Source: Heloderma charlesbogerti
Taxonomy: Eukaryota; Chordata; Lepidosauria; Squamata; Helodermatidae
Length of the DNA stretch: 64,000 bases
Assembly (NCBI GenBank): GCA_026122225.1
Contig: JANEZZ010002066.1
Span: 992,001 to 1,056,000 of the forward strand
Direction: 5' to 3'
Shown: piece by piece, positions 10,480 to 21,530 of the stretch
How positions within the stretch are numbered: position 1 is the stretch's first letter
Layout: each line of letters begins with the position of its first letter
Program-made: the position numbers and the translations under genes
Notes under the pieces: generated by a model
What the model was told of the DNA's origin: nothing
What the model saw: only the letters and a program-made list of their open reading frames with translations
The model's database searches: none

Positions 10480-11561
10480 ATGTGAATATGTCCCTGGAGT
10501 TTGGTGAAGTCTTGAAGGATGTTGATAGCCCTATGTGTGTGTTCCCTCCACACATAAGGCTAATGCATGCATGGACCTGAGCCTGATGTTGTGGGGCATC
10601 CAGGCCCTCTCCCAGACATCCACACTCAATGCATGGCTATAGGAGGCAGGACTTGCACAGAGTGTGGCGTTGGGCATAGGGCCCTGCTCTGTCCTCCACA
10701 CGCTAGCCCTCCAGATGCATGATTATGGCTACTCTGTTCTCAGTACCCTTCCAGCGTATAACTGCGTTTTGTAATAAATGTTGAGAAGGGGGTGTTCCTT
10801 GAAGAGGAAAATGTTATGTCTTGATCACTCCTAGTAACTAACTATGTGGCAATACAGCCTTCATTTTCTTAAATGTAGAGTCAAATTATCTATCACTAAA
10901 AACAACAGCAGAAAATAGCTTAAGGCTGAAACATATATTATTTTCTGAATGTGAATCCAGCCCATTTCATTGATAAATTGGTTTGCAAATGCTTTGCGAT
11001 TCCTGTTGTACCCTTCCGAAATAAATCGCATTGATCAACTTTAAACAGGCAGAGAGAAAGTATTGTACATATTCCCATTGCAGAAAGGTTTGCAACATTT
11101 TTAAATGTTGTATTCCTTTATTTCTCTTACAGTTGGGAATTTCAAAGGAAGACATCTTTTTAAAATGTGGTCCCTGTTTGTCTCTTCCCACCCATCCACC
11201 CCTTCAACCTTTGTCCATTGATCTTTTGTGTTGAAGATACTCAAAATTCTTTGAAACCTGGTATGCTCAGTGTTGAATGAATACAAAACTAACATGATAA
11301 ATGTCATTTCCTCCCCCCACCCTCTTCATTGCACACCATTGCCATGTAGAGTAGGTGGATGGGAGGCCATTTGTTGTAGTCCCTAGCACAAAACTTACTC
11401 AGGTTAAGTATTTCACTCCCCTGTGTGATTTGTAATAGAATGTTTATATGGTATCTTGAAATTTGAAATCACTGTTACCTTTCCAAAACAGGATCTGACT
11501 GGCCTGTGCAGGACCAGGGAGTCAAAAGTTACGTTTTCTTAGGAGTAATCTGTATACAAAC
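10480..11561. other. Unassigned non-coding DNA
   Basis: No gene or known repeat recognised. Confidence 0.45.
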
Positions 11562-11787
11562 TAGAGATGTACAAATCAGCAAAACCTGAGCTTGTTGAAA
11601 GTTCTCTGAATTCCATCTTGAAGTTCACTCCGACTCAAGTCTGTATCTGATCGCAAGTTTTGGACAGGATCCAATGCTGCCCATCTGCTAGTGGAGCTTG
11701 CTGCCGATTTTGGTCTGCACAGGGCCAGCCCCACCAATTCCGGAACACAATTCCGGTACCCTACTGCCTGTGGAACGGCAAATTAGC

Positions 11788-12699
11788 TAGGGATGGGGGA
11801 GAATTTCTCCCCGAAACTTCGGGGGGCCAAGTGCCAACGTATTCGGGCCCCCCAAAGTAGTTTCGGGGAGAAATTCTCCACCCCCCCGCCCCCCCCGGGA
11901 TGGGACTTACCTTTCCCGAATGTCCGTCCCGGCGGCGGGTCCTGGCGGCGGTTCGGCAGGTCTTCGTCAGGGGCAGGGGCGGCAGCTGGTCTTTCGACCG
12001 GCTGCCGCCGCCGCCATTCCAAGAAAAGTAAAAAAAATAAAAACGCCCCCGTGATAGGCTACGTGACGATTAACGTAGCCTATCACGGCTAGATTTGCAA
12101 AGTCAGCCGTGATAGGCTACATAAATCGTCACGTAGCCTATCACGGGTGACTTAAAAAAAAAAAAACAAACGCGTACGGCTAATGGCCCCCATCAGGAGC
12201 CGCCATTCATGTTCCTTATTTGGTCGCTGTAGTCTACGTAAAGATTACGTAGACTACGGCGAAAATAAGGGCAATGCTATTTGCGTTGCCCTTATTTTCG
12301 CCGTAGTCTACGTAAAGATTTACGTAGACTACAGCGACCAAATAAGGAACGCGAATGGCGGCTCCCTATGGGGGCCGCCATTTGCGTACGCGCTTTTTTT
12401 TTTTTTTAAGTCACCCGTGATAGGCTACGTGATGATTAACGTAGCCTATCACGGCTGACTTTGCAGATCTAGCTGTGATAGGCTACGTAAATCGTCACGT
12501 ACCCTATCACGGGGGCGTATTTTTTTTTAACTTTTTATTTCGCGGCCGGGCGAGGTGAGGCGCCTCCTCCCCGGCCTGAATTTCGGCCGGGCGAGGTGGG
12601 AAGCCTCCCACCCGGCCTGAACTTCGGGGGGAGTAGCGAAGCGCCTCCCCCCCACGAAGCAAGCTGTGAGACCAGGTAAGTGGCTTTTGTGCACCCCTA
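11788..12699 (-). mobile_element. E2: palindrome-cored hAT MITE, full length, B end left
   Basis: 912 bp with a perfect duplication AAATTAGC (11780-11787 and 12700-12707). The B end carries the CCCCGAAAC hairpin, then ACTTACCT at 11905-11912. The core (about 12043-12512) is the nested palindrome series seen in E1, with the central hairpins duplicated (two GTAGTCTACGTAAA stems, 12228-12335). The A end has two GC-rich units, AGGTAAGT at 12674-12681, and ends GCACCCCTA. Confidence 0.92.
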
Positions 12700-12846
12700 A
12701 AATTAGCGCTTCTAGAGGCAAGCCCCCAAACAAGTGGAAATGCTCATTTCTGGAAGGGGCGGGTTGGTGGAGCTCCCTTATGCGAGCTCCGCTGACATGC
12801 CCCCTTCCAGAAACGAGTGTTTTCACTTGTTTTGGCTTGTCTACGG

Positions 12847-13391
12847 TAGGGATGGCGGAGAATTTCTCCCCGAAACTTCAGGGGGCTGAGCGCCAACGTG
12901 TTTGGCCCCCCGAACATGTTTCGGGGAGAAATCTTTCGCACCCCCCCGGGACGGGACTTACCTTTGCCGAATGTCCCTCCCGGCAGCGGGTCCGGCCGGC
13001 GGTTCGTCGGGTGTTCATGTGGGGTGGGAGCGGCAGCCGGTCTTTCGACCGGCTGCCGCCGTCGCCATTCCAATGAAAGAAAAAAAAAAAACCGCCCCCT
13101 GATAAGCTACGTGACGATTGACGTAGCCTATCACGGCTGACTTTGCAAATCTAGCCGTGATAGGCTACGTTAATCGTCACGTAGCCTATCAGGGGGTGTT
13201 TTTTTTTTTTTTTAAACTTTCGAGTTCGTGGCCGGGCGAGGCGGGAATCCTCCCCCCCGGCCTGAATTTCGGCTGGGGCGAGGCGGGAAGCCTCCCCCCC
13301 CGGCCTGAACTTCGCGGGGGCAGCAACGAAGCGCCTCCCCCCCACCGCGAACAACCTTCGAGGACAGGTAAGGGACTTTCGTCCACCCCTA
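12847..13391 (-). mobile_element. E3: short palindrome-cored hAT MITE, B end left
   Basis: 545 bp with a perfect duplication GTCTACGG (12839-12846 and 13392-13399). Both ends match E2, but the core (13094-13196) holds only two TGATAGGCTACGT palindromes and lacks the central GTAGTCTACG hairpins. ACTTACCT lies at 12956-12963 and AGGTAAGG at 13376-13383. Confidence 0.92.
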
Positions 13392-13975
13392 GTCTACGGA
13401 AGCGCAAAATCACTGTTCCACAATCGGTAGGGGCAGCTTGGCGGGGCTGGCCATGAACACAAGGGCGGTGTTGGATTCTGTTCTTGGTTTTTTTCTTTTG
13501 GCATGAAAGTCTTTGTGTATTTCATGTGTATTTTCCCAAATGTATGCATCAATTTTGCGCATCTTTGAAATGTATGCATTCTTATCTGATTGATTTAAGC
13601 GTATTTCTGTGCATTTTTCCAAAGTATGCATTTTTTCATATGTATTTTTCAAATTTATGCATGCTGTCAAATGGATTTCTTTGTGTCCATGAATCACATT
13701 GCAAGCTCGAAAATGTACGGACTTTGACTACAGGTTGTGTCTGAGTCTGTGTTTGGGCCAGAAGGTGAGAACAGAAATGAATTTCTCATACGTCCCTAGC
13801 AGAAACTGTATGGTGCCAGTGGTAAAAAATCTTTGCACTATTCATTAAACTTTGATGGGTAAGCCAGAAGTAAAGTTTGAACACTGGATCGTAACTGTCA
13901 GACTCAAACCATGGACAGCTTTTGCTCTCTAGTCTAGACCTAGAAGGTACATTCTCCAGCACATAATTAGAACTA

Positions 13976-14020
13976 CCTTCCTTCCTTCCTTCCTTCCTTC
14001 CTTCCTTCCTTCCTTCCTTC
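13976..14020. repeat. (CTTC)n microsatellite
   Basis: About eleven CTTC units. On the minus strand this creates an EGRK-repeat peptide in a spurious frame. Confidence 0.95.
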
Positions 14021-14038
14021 TCATGCTGCTGATGAAAG

Positions 14039-14255
14039 CAGTGGAGGCTGGTGGCTCTGATTTTAGTGAGGCTGTGAATCCATCCTGGGTTTCTGTCAGA
14101 ACCCGTCAGAACTCTAAAAGAGCTATCTAAGGTTCTGAACCCTACCCACAAAATAGGTGAGGCATCTTGGAGATCTCCGTTAGAGTTCTGGTTGGTTCTG
14201 ACTGAAACCCAGAGTGGACTCACAACCCTACTGAAATTGGAGCCAGCCTCCTCTG
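14039..14255. mobile_element. Foldback MITE, CAGTGGAGGCTGG ends
   Basis: Starts CAGTGGAGGCTGGTGGCTC and ends GCCAGCCTCCTCTG. The arms TGGGTTTCTGTCAGAAC and GGTTCTGACTGAAACCC are inverted copies. Flanking octamers GATGAAAG and GATGATAC match at 6 of 8. Most likely hAT-type. Confidence 0.75.
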
Positions 14256-15224
14256 GATGATACCATGCAATGCTGTCGATCGAGAGTTTGTTTGCACTCT
14301 GATAATTGGAGAAGGCACTTGTTTGTACCAGGAAGAGCAATTGAATTGATTGCATCTTTCTAGCATAAGTGAAGAAGGTGGAATGGTCCTCATTGTGATT
14401 AGTTAAATTAATAGGGAGGGCAGAATTATACTTCAAACAAGCTAAGGGTCAAATCAAATTTCCCTACAATTAAACAATTTAAAGTGGGTTTCAGGTATAG
14501 GCTCTAGGTGGATCCTAGGCCTGAAAAGTTTGAAGATTGTTGTGAAAACTCTGATTTTCATGACACCATACTCTGAGATAAATTGTTCCCCTGTGCAGGG
14601 GAAAAAAATGAATTGCAGTTCTGTCTGAAAAATGTTAATGCTGAAGGGGAAACCACTGTGTTATGATTGGTGGGCTTGAAATATTTATGAAGCATTTGTT
14701 GTCTTAGAAATTCTTATGCACGAAAGCTGAAAAATAGACCATGGAAAGGAGGGCAAATATCTGACACCTAAATTCAAGAGAAGTCCTTAAGAACACAAGT
14801 TACAACCATGTGTGCACATATTCACACCTTTCAGTGTGTTTGGCCCAGCTGAGCATGTCCTGTAGATGGAGATCCAACCCGATATCGCTTGCCCAAACCT
14901 TCAGACAGAGGTTTTGAAATGATCTCAAATGGAGGTATGTGAAAATGTATAGGCTGAAGAGCAAACACATGACCTGGAGATGAATTACTTTTCATGTTAC
15001 ATTTGCACACAGTTCAGTGGTAGGGGTGTAGTTCCCACAAGGCTCCCTATCCCTCCTGATTTGTATTGTATGTCTTAAGATTTTTTAAAACATTATTAAA
15101 CTGGGAGCCTGGCATGTAGTGTAAGAGCTGGCATACTATAGTGGGTAAGAGAGACTGAGCTGTGAATCAAGAATGTCCTACATAGAATCTCTCTTTAGAT
15201 TTCCAGTCCTGCAAGGGGGGGGGG
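14256..15224. other. Unassigned non-coding DNA
   Basis: No recognised gene or repeat. Confidence 0.45.
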
Positions 15225-15615
15225 TAGGGATGTCAAAGAAATTCAAGATGAACTAAATCAGCTCAGATTTCTAAGAATCCAACCTATAGAATCCACTGCG
15301 GAGCGACCCCCGCAGACTGCACGGAGTCCATGGACTTTTGAATGAATATTTTACTTTCTCAAAATTTATGCCTATACATTCATAGGAAAATACGCAAGTT
15401 TCTGCTGAGGAAAAGTTGAACGGAATGGGGGACAATTCACTAAATGTTACGTACCAAGGCAAATTATGTAAATATTTACATAAATACATAATTATTTACG
15501 TATTTTTCTGCATGATGAAAACGAAATATGCTCATCTGTCTGTGGGATGAACAAAAGGCACCTCACAATCCATGAAACACAGATGGAGCGGATTTTACAC
15601 AGTCCGTAATCCTTA
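15225..15615 (+). mobile_element. TAGGGATG-type MITE, GGATTTTACACAGTCC subtype
   Basis: Starts TAGGGATGTCAAAGAAATTC and ends CAGTCCGTAATCCTTA, a decayed terminus. The middle has an inverted-repeat stretch around ATGTAAATATTTACATAAAT. Its right half is shared with 54147-54365. The flanks are G-rich, so the target duplication is ambiguous. Confidence 0.65.
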
Positions 15616-15670
15616 CGGGGGGATAATAATAATAATACTTGTCCTACATGGTCGTTGTATGGATTACAAC

Positions 15671-16760
15671 TAGGGATGGGGGAGAATTTCTGCCAACGCA
15701 TTCGGTCCTCCGAAAGTTCGGGGAGAAATTCTCTGCCCCCCCGGGATGGGACTTACCTTTTACGAATGTCGCTCACGGCGGCGGTCTTCGTCAGGGTCTT
15801 CGTCAGGTCTTCGTCAGGGGCGGGGGCAGCAGCCGGTCTTTCGACCGGCTGCCGCCGCCGCCATTACAAGAAAAGTAAAAAAACAACAACAACGCCCCTG
15901 TCATAGGCTATGTAACGATTAACATAGCCTATCACGGCTAGATTTGCAAAGTCAGCTGTGATAGGCTACGTTAATCGTCACGTAGCCTATCATGGGTGAC
16001 TTTAAAAAAAAAAAAAAGTGTACGCTAATGGTGGCCCCCATAGGGAGCCGCCATTTGTGTTCCTTATTTGGTCCCTGTAGTCTATGTAAAGATTTACGTT
16101 GACTACGGTGAAATTAAGGGCAATGCAAATAGCGTTGCCCTTATTTTTGCTGTAGTCTACGTAAATCTTTACGTACACTACAGGGACCAAATAAGGAACG
16201 TGAATGGCGGCTCCCTATGGGGGCCGCCATTTGCGTATGTGCTTTTTTTTTTTTTTTCAAAGTCACCCGTGATAGGCTACGTGACGATTAACGTAGCCTA
16301 TCACGGCTGACTTTGCAGATCTAGCCGTGATAGGCTACGTTAATCATCACGTAGCCTATCAAGGGGACATTGTGTTTTTTTTTAACTTTTTATTTTGCGG
16401 CCGGGCGAGGCGAGGCGCCTCCTCCCCGGCCTGAATTTCGGCCTGGCGAGGCGCAAAGCCTCCCCCCCGGCCTGAACTTCAGGGGGAGCAGCGAAGCGCC
16501 TCCCCCCCACCGCGAAGCAAGCTGTGAGACCAGGTAAGTGGCTTTTGTGCACCCCTAAGCCTATCACGGGGCTTTTTTTTTTTTTTACTTTTGAAGTTCG
16601 CGGCCGGGGAGACGGGGCGCTTCTCCCCGGCCTGAATTTCGGCCGGGCGAGGCGGGAAGACACCCCCCCCTCGCATGAACTTCGGGGGGAGAAGCGAAGT
16701 GCCTCCCCCCCACCGCGAAAAAAGCTGCGGGACAAGGTAAGTCCCTTTCATACATCCCTA
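15671..16760 (-). mobile_element. E4: composite palindrome-cored hAT MITE with two A ends
   Basis: 1,090 bp with a perfect outer duplication ATTACAAC (15663-15670 and 16761-16768). From the left it has a B end (ACTTACCT at 15751-15758), a full palindromic core (15893-16372) and an E2-type A end finishing GCACCCCTA at 16557. It then continues AGCCTATCACGGGG into a second, E11-type A end (AGGTAAGT at 16735-16742) finishing CATCCCTA. The octamer AGCCTATC after the internal terminus is core sequence. This suggests that one copy inserted inside another and the two B ends later recombined. Confidence 0.88.
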
Positions 16761-16768
16761 ATTACAAC

Positions 16769-17696
16769 TACGTATTGCATGTGAAGTACTTTCAACACTT
16801 TATAGTGCTATACATACATTATGTATATTGTTGTTGTTGTTATTATTATTATTACTAATATTAATATTGATTGTGTGAGATTTCGGGGGGGGGAACGGAA
16901 AATAAGCACTCTCCTCTGCCATCTCAAGTCAGGTCCAAACTCCATCATGCTAGGCCTGAGACAAATAAGGTTTGCACCCCACCTCCACCTTATTATGGTC
17001 TCCCTGCCAACACCTACGCCTTGTCCAAGCAGAAAGGAATGTGGTGGTGGCAGCGGCGGGACAGGGAAGGTCCTGCAAGGCCTCTCCTTAGCTGTAAATG
17101 ATTCATGGTCTGACATTTCCTTGTGGGGAACATGGGCCTTGTATGCCAACTATAAGGTGACAAGGTACATATGTGGCTATTTGCCTGCCTGGAGAAATGT
17201 TACAGATGTTGGAGAGATATTTGAATTAGATATTACAAAAGTAACTCCTCTTAGCAATAGGTGTCTTTGGGACAACATAAGAACTAGTAACGTTAATGAT
17301 GTTCTGTCGGACTATATAGATCAGCACATCTGACTTGGAAAGATTTTGGTGCTAGTACTGGATATTTGGTGGTTTTCGGAATGCTTATTTGCGTCGGCCA
17401 CATACATGCCACTTTAGGCCGTCTGATTTATTAATTCTATTAAAAAATATCTTTTTGTTTTCCCAGTACGTAATGTTGCTTAAAGGTGAGAGTAATGTGC
17501 TGTGTGCAAAAACAGTGAAATGATTAAATATGCATCAGTGTTGACTTCAAGGAAACGTGAACATTTTTTATGGTCCTGCATTCGTTTTCTTGAGTGCCTT
17601 TTTCATACTTCACTTGACTTTAAAATTGATCTCCCTTCTCTTGAAGGAGATGGCTTAGCTAGACTGCTGAAATTGTTTGTAGTTGTCTGCATTATA
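16769..17696. other. Unassigned non-coding DNA
   Basis: Contains GTT/ATT microsatellite-like sequence at 16829-16860. A 170-codon frame at 16821-17333 has no recognisable domain and begins inside simple sequence, so I do not call a gene. Confidence 0.45.
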
Positions 17697-17852
17697 GAGC
17701 ATGGTTGGGCAACCTGTGGTTCTGGCCTTCCAGATGTACATGGACTACAACTCCCATCAGCACCAGCTAGCATGGCCAGTGGTCAAGGAAAATGGGTGTT
17801 GTAGTCCAATGACATCTGGAGGGCCTAAAGTTCCCCATTGTTGCTGTAGAGA
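17697..17852. mobile_element. Foldback MITE, GTTGTAGTCC type
   Basis: GGACTACAACTCCCATCAG and GTGTTGTAGTCCAATGACATC form inverted arms; flanks GAGCATGGTTGGGCAACC and GTTCCCCATTG are the remaining ends. Confidence 0.75.
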
Positions 17853-17929
17853 CACCCTTCTGAAGGTACTTGGTTTATGCTTATGGGGAATTTCCCACCC
17901 TCCATATTGATGGTACACTCAAGAACATA

Positions 17930-18150
17930 ATTGATTGATGGTACACTTAAGAACATAAGAAAAGTCTTTCTGGATCAAATCAGAGCCTCATCCTGTTTCC
18001 TGTAGTGGCCAAACAGATGTTCCAGGTGTTCTAGAAACAGGGTATGAAGGCAGTAGCCCTTCCCTGTTTTTGTTCCAGCATCTGGAATTCAGAGGTATGC
18101 AGCATCTGAACAAGGATGTTCTTTTTAGTTATCCTGATTAGTAGCTCTTG
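17930..18150 (-). mobile_element. CR1-like LINE 3' fragment
   Basis: Begins with the minus-strand 3' signature (AAGAACATAAGAAAAG...CTGGATCAAATCAGAGCC), as in other reptile CR1 3' ends. The rest is diverged; limits are approximate. Confidence 0.5.
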
Positions 18151-18187
18151 ATATTATAACTATAAACTTTCCTAAATATATTTTTGT

Positions 18188-18424
18188 TTATTTATTAATA
18201 CATTTATATCCTGCCCTTTTCCCCCCAAGGAACCCAAGGTGGGTTACCTGATCCTCCTCTTTTCCATGTTATCCTCACAACAACCCTGTGGGGTATGTTA
18301 GGCTGAGAATCAGTGACTGGTCCAAAGTCACCCAGTAAGCTTCATGGCTAAGTGATGGGGCTACAACACGGGTATCCCGAGTCCCAGACTGCCACTTTAA
18401 CCATTACACCACACTGGTTCTGTA
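18188..18424 (-). mobile_element. tRNA-derived SINE with L2-like tail
   Basis: A complete-looking copy. The minus-strand head GTGGTGTAATGGTTAAAGTG is an A-box-like start, followed by AGCCATGAAGCTTACTGGG, CACAGGGTTGTTGTGAGG, and a 3' tail AGGATATAAATG...AATAAATAAA. Related pieces are at 26890-27510 and 46891-47045. Confidence 0.8.
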
Positions 18425-18664
18425 TCTATCTTATGAACAAGTCACTAGTCCCGGTAGTATGTACGGACTCCCCCCCCCCCCCGAGCACACTAAAAGGGCA
18501 GCATCACAACACAAACAAGAGAACTCGGAGGTTCAAGGGGTGCAGGAGACAACCTTACTAATAACAGTTGTATAAATCCCAATATGTTAGATTTCAAGCA
18601 AATAACTTCACCAGGAAACACCTCCACCCGCAAAAAAAAAAAAAAAGGGAAGAAAAAGAGTAAT

Positions 18665-19663
18665 TTGTTGTTCAGTCGTTCCGTCGTGTCCGACTCTTCG
18701 TGACCCCATGGACCATAGCACGCCAGGCCTTCCTGTCCTGCGCTCTCTCCCGGAGTGTGCTCAAGTTCATATTCATTGCATTCGTGATGCTATCTAGCCA
18801 TCTCATCCTCTGCCGTCCTCTTCTCCTTTTGCCTTCAGTCTTTCCCAGCATCAGGGTCTTTTCCAGGGAGTTTTCTCTTCGCATTACGTGGCCAAAATAT
18901 TGGAGCTTCAGCTTCATTATCTGTCCTTCCAATGAGCACTCAGGGTTGATTTCCTTTAGGATTGACTGATTTGACCTCCTTGCAGTCCAGGGGACTCGTA
19001 AGAGTCTTCTCCAGCACCACAGTTCGAAAGCATCAATTCTTCGGCGCTCAGCCTTCCTTATAGTCCAGCTCTCACAGCCATACATTACTACTGGGAAAAC
19101 CATAGCTTTGATTAGATGGACCTTTGTCGGCAAGGTGATGTCTCTGCTTCTTACTATGCTGTCTAGGTTGGCCATAGCTTTCCTCCCAAGGAGCAAGCGT
19201 CTTTGAATTTCATGGCTACAGTCACCGTCTGCGGTGATCTTGGAGCCCAAGAAAGTAAAATCTGTCACTGCTTCCATTTCTTCCCCTTCTATATGCCAGG
19301 AAGTGATGGGGCCAGATGCCATGATCTTCGTTTTTTTAATGTTGAGTTTCAAACCAGCTTTTGCACTCTCCTCTTTCACCTTCAACAAGAGGCTCTTTAG
19401 ATCCTCTTCGCTTTCTGCCATTAGGGTGGTATCGTCTGCGTATCGGAGGTTGTTGATAATTCTCCCAGCAATCTTAATTCCGACCTCTGATTCATCCAAC
19501 CCGGCATTTCTCATGATGTACTCTGCATATAAGTTAAATAAGCAGGGTGACAATATGCAGCCTTGTCGTACTCCTTTCCCAATTTTGAACCAATCGGTTG
19601 TTCCATGTGTGGTTCTTACTGTTGCTTCTTGACCCTCGTACAGGTTTCTCAGGAGACAGGTAC
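18665..19663 (-). mobile_element. BovB (RTE) LINE, 5'-truncated
   Basis: About 1.0 kb of BovB 3' end. The minus-strand frame (19553 down to 18672) begins in the palm of the reverse transcriptase (SPCLFNLYAEY), carries the catalytic YADD, and continues through the BovB C-terminal region (FLGSKIT, YGCESW, RRRGRQRMRWL) to the stop. The 3' UTR is the short BovB tail GTTGTTCAGTCG. Homology to the longer copy at 32913-37103 stops abruptly at 19663 (GAGACAGGTA), typical of abortive reverse transcription. The frame is uninterrupted over 293 codons, so the insertion is fairly young. Confidence 0.95.
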
Positions 19664-19758
19664 TAAATTCTATTATGGTAGATGACTACCTCTGAAATGA
19701 GCCACTAACCTGTTGACTCGTATGCTGAATTTTTTCAGCCTTCCTAATAGGGAGTCAG

Positions 19759-20617
19759 TAGGGATGTACGAAAGTCACTTACCTTTTCGACAGGGTGATT
19801 CACGGTGGGGGGAAGGTGCTCTGCACCTCCCCCCGAAATCCTAATCCGGCCGGCTCCGCTCCGCAGAGATTTCATGGAGCCACCGGCTGGGGCCGCCCGC
19901 AGCTGGACATCCGGCCACTGGGCAGCCTTCCAGAAAAAACCCAAACCAGCGTACGCAAATGGTGGCGGCTACGGCGGCTGCCATTTGCGTTCCCTTTTTT
20001 TCGCTGTTTTAACCTACGTAAATATTTACGTAAGCTATTACGGCGAAAAAAAGGGGAACGCAAATAGCATAGTGGGCGCTATTTGCATTCCTTTTTTTGC
20101 CATTTTAGCCTACGTAAATATTTACGTAAGCTATTACGGAAAAAAAAGGGGAACGCAAATAGCGCCCACTACGCTATTTGCGTTCCCCTTTTTTTCGCCG
20201 TAATACCTTACGTAAATATTTACGTAGGCTAAAACAGCGAAAAAAAAGGGAATGCAAATGGCAGCTGCTGTAGCTGCCGCTGTTTGTGTACGCTGTTGTT
20301 GTTTTTTTAGCTTGCCATGGTGGCCGCCATTTGCGTGGCTGCCTTTGCTGTGATAGGATACGTAAATACTTATGTAGCCTATCACGGCAGCCTGGCCGGA
20401 TGCAAATGGTGGCCCCTATGGCGGCCGCCATTTGAGTCCGCAGCAGCTGGCCGAGAGACCAGCTGCTGTCACCGCCGGAACATCCACCCCAGGTAAGCTT
20501 TGTCCCAGGGGGGATTCTGCGAGGGGTGGGAGGCCGTTCTGCCACGGGTTTCGAGGGGCTGAATGCCAGTGCATTTAGCCTCACTGAAATCCGTGGCGGA
20601 ATTCTCCGCCATCCCTA
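19759..20617 (+). mobile_element. E5: palindrome-cored hAT MITE, TACGTAAATATTTACGTA subtype
   Basis: 859 bp with duplication GGAGTCAG / GGAGTCGG (one mismatch). A end: TAGGGATGTACGAAAGTCAC then ACTTACCT at 19777-19784. The core has three consecutive hairpins, each with a TACGTAAATATTTACGTA loop region and arms of the form GCAAATAGC...GCTATTTGC (19960-20260), plus a fourth palindrome at 20344-20388. B end: AGGTAAGC at 20491-20498 and GGCGGAATTCTCCGCCATCCCTA-like terminus. Confidence 0.92.
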
Positions 20618-20940
20618 GGAGTCGGTAAGGATTAGACAGTGACATTTATATAGAGTATTTGGAGAAGTGAGATGATGAGCCAAGTGTTCTTATGGAGATG
20701 AGGAGTAATTTATCCTTCTCATGAAAGTCCTACTCTGTAGAGAGGGTCTGAAATCGTATGTGTCCTGATTGTTGCAGCTGTAAAATGGAGAGTGGGTAGA
20801 GGCAGGATATTTTGCAAACAGAATAAGAGAAATGAATGTGCTGTTAAAACTTTTTACCTGGTGCCTTAGCTGTTGTCCATTTGGAATGGGACATTGAAAT
20901 GTGAATTGTGTCCCCATTGTAATTTCCTCCACTTTCTCTT
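20618..20940. other. Unassigned non-coding DNA
   Basis: Nothing recognised apart from the E5 target duplication at its start. Confidence 0.45.
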
Positions 20941-20944
20941 AAGA

Positions 20945-21048
20945 ATATACAGTGCAATCCTATCCATGTCTACTCAGAAGTCAGACCCACTGAATTCAAT
21001 AGGACTTCCTTCCAGATAAGTGAATATAGAAATGCAGCCTTAATCATC
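20945..21048. mobile_element. Small foldback MITE, GCAATCCTAT type
   Basis: Left end GTGCAATCCTATCCATGTC, right end AAATGCAGCC, and the centre CTGAATTCAATAGGACTTC. This is the common reptile repeat with GCAATCCTAT termini; related copies are at 45937 and 50525. Confidence 0.65.
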
Positions 21049-21530
21049 CATTTGGGAGGAACTAAAAATCCATCTAGTTTTTCCTCCTGTCCAAAACTCA
21101 GTGAAACTCAACCAACACAGTCCAGTTCAGACATGCATATAAACCCTATTCAGGCAAACATGTGAATAGAGCAAACGTATGAGGAGAAGGAGTGCGTCAG
21201 CCCCACCAATCTCCCTCATTGCATCTCTCACATCCCTGTGCTTTGCTGTCTACTCATGGAGGGCGACTGTCTGAATAGGACAGTCCTGTATCCTTTGAGG
21301 CTCCGTATGTGAGCCAAAATGCAGATTTTTCAGCATTCTGCCTTGCGTGGAGTGCCTCCACTATACAAGAGGCTCTCCTCCTCAGATGGTCACCCTCTAT
21401 GAGTTGAGGGTGACAAATGTAATGAGTGAGTGGGGCAGGGCTGGAACACTCCGTCTCCTTATGTTTTCCCTATTCAGGTTCAGGATGCCTGAATAGGGCT
21501 ATACATGTATGTGATAACATTTCTCAGAAT

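Larger units (their letters stand above)
11663..13482. mobile_element. Middle member of the nest: foldback MITE split twice
   Basis: The ends ACAGGATCCAATGCTGCCC (from 11664) and GGGCGGTGTTGGATTCTGTT (to 13482) are inverted copies. Further in, GGCCAGCCCCACC...GCGCTTCTAGAGGCAAGCC pairs with GGCTTGTCTACGGAAGCGC...GGCGGGGCTGGCC. The centre (12715-12832) is itself palindromic, with AAACAAGTGGAAATGCTC facing GAGTGTTTTCACTTGTTT. E2 lies in the left arm and E3 in the right arm; removing both restores one continuous foldback. Confidence 0.8.
11562..13798 (-). mobile_element. Outer member of a three-level transposon nest (GCATACATTT-rich hAT MITE)
   Basis: The left end TAGAGATGTACAAATCAGC...CTGATCGCAAG (11562-11657) and the right part CATGAAAGTC...CTCATACGTCCCTA (13483-13798) are the two ends of one long-form MITE like those at 4542 and 26985. 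The interior is replaced by nested insertions. The flanking octamers ATACAAAC and GCAGAAAC match at only 5 of 8 positions, fitting an old insertion. Confidence 0.7.

Noticed and set aside
13786..14436. A 216-codon minus-strand frame
   Set aside because: It runs through a (CTTC)n microsatellite, a foldback MITE and flanking DNA; the EGRK repeat is the microsatellite. No protein family is visible.
16821..17333. A 170-codon plus-strand frame
   Set aside because: It starts in GTT/ATT simple sequence and shows no motif or splice context. It could be unique DNA open by chance.
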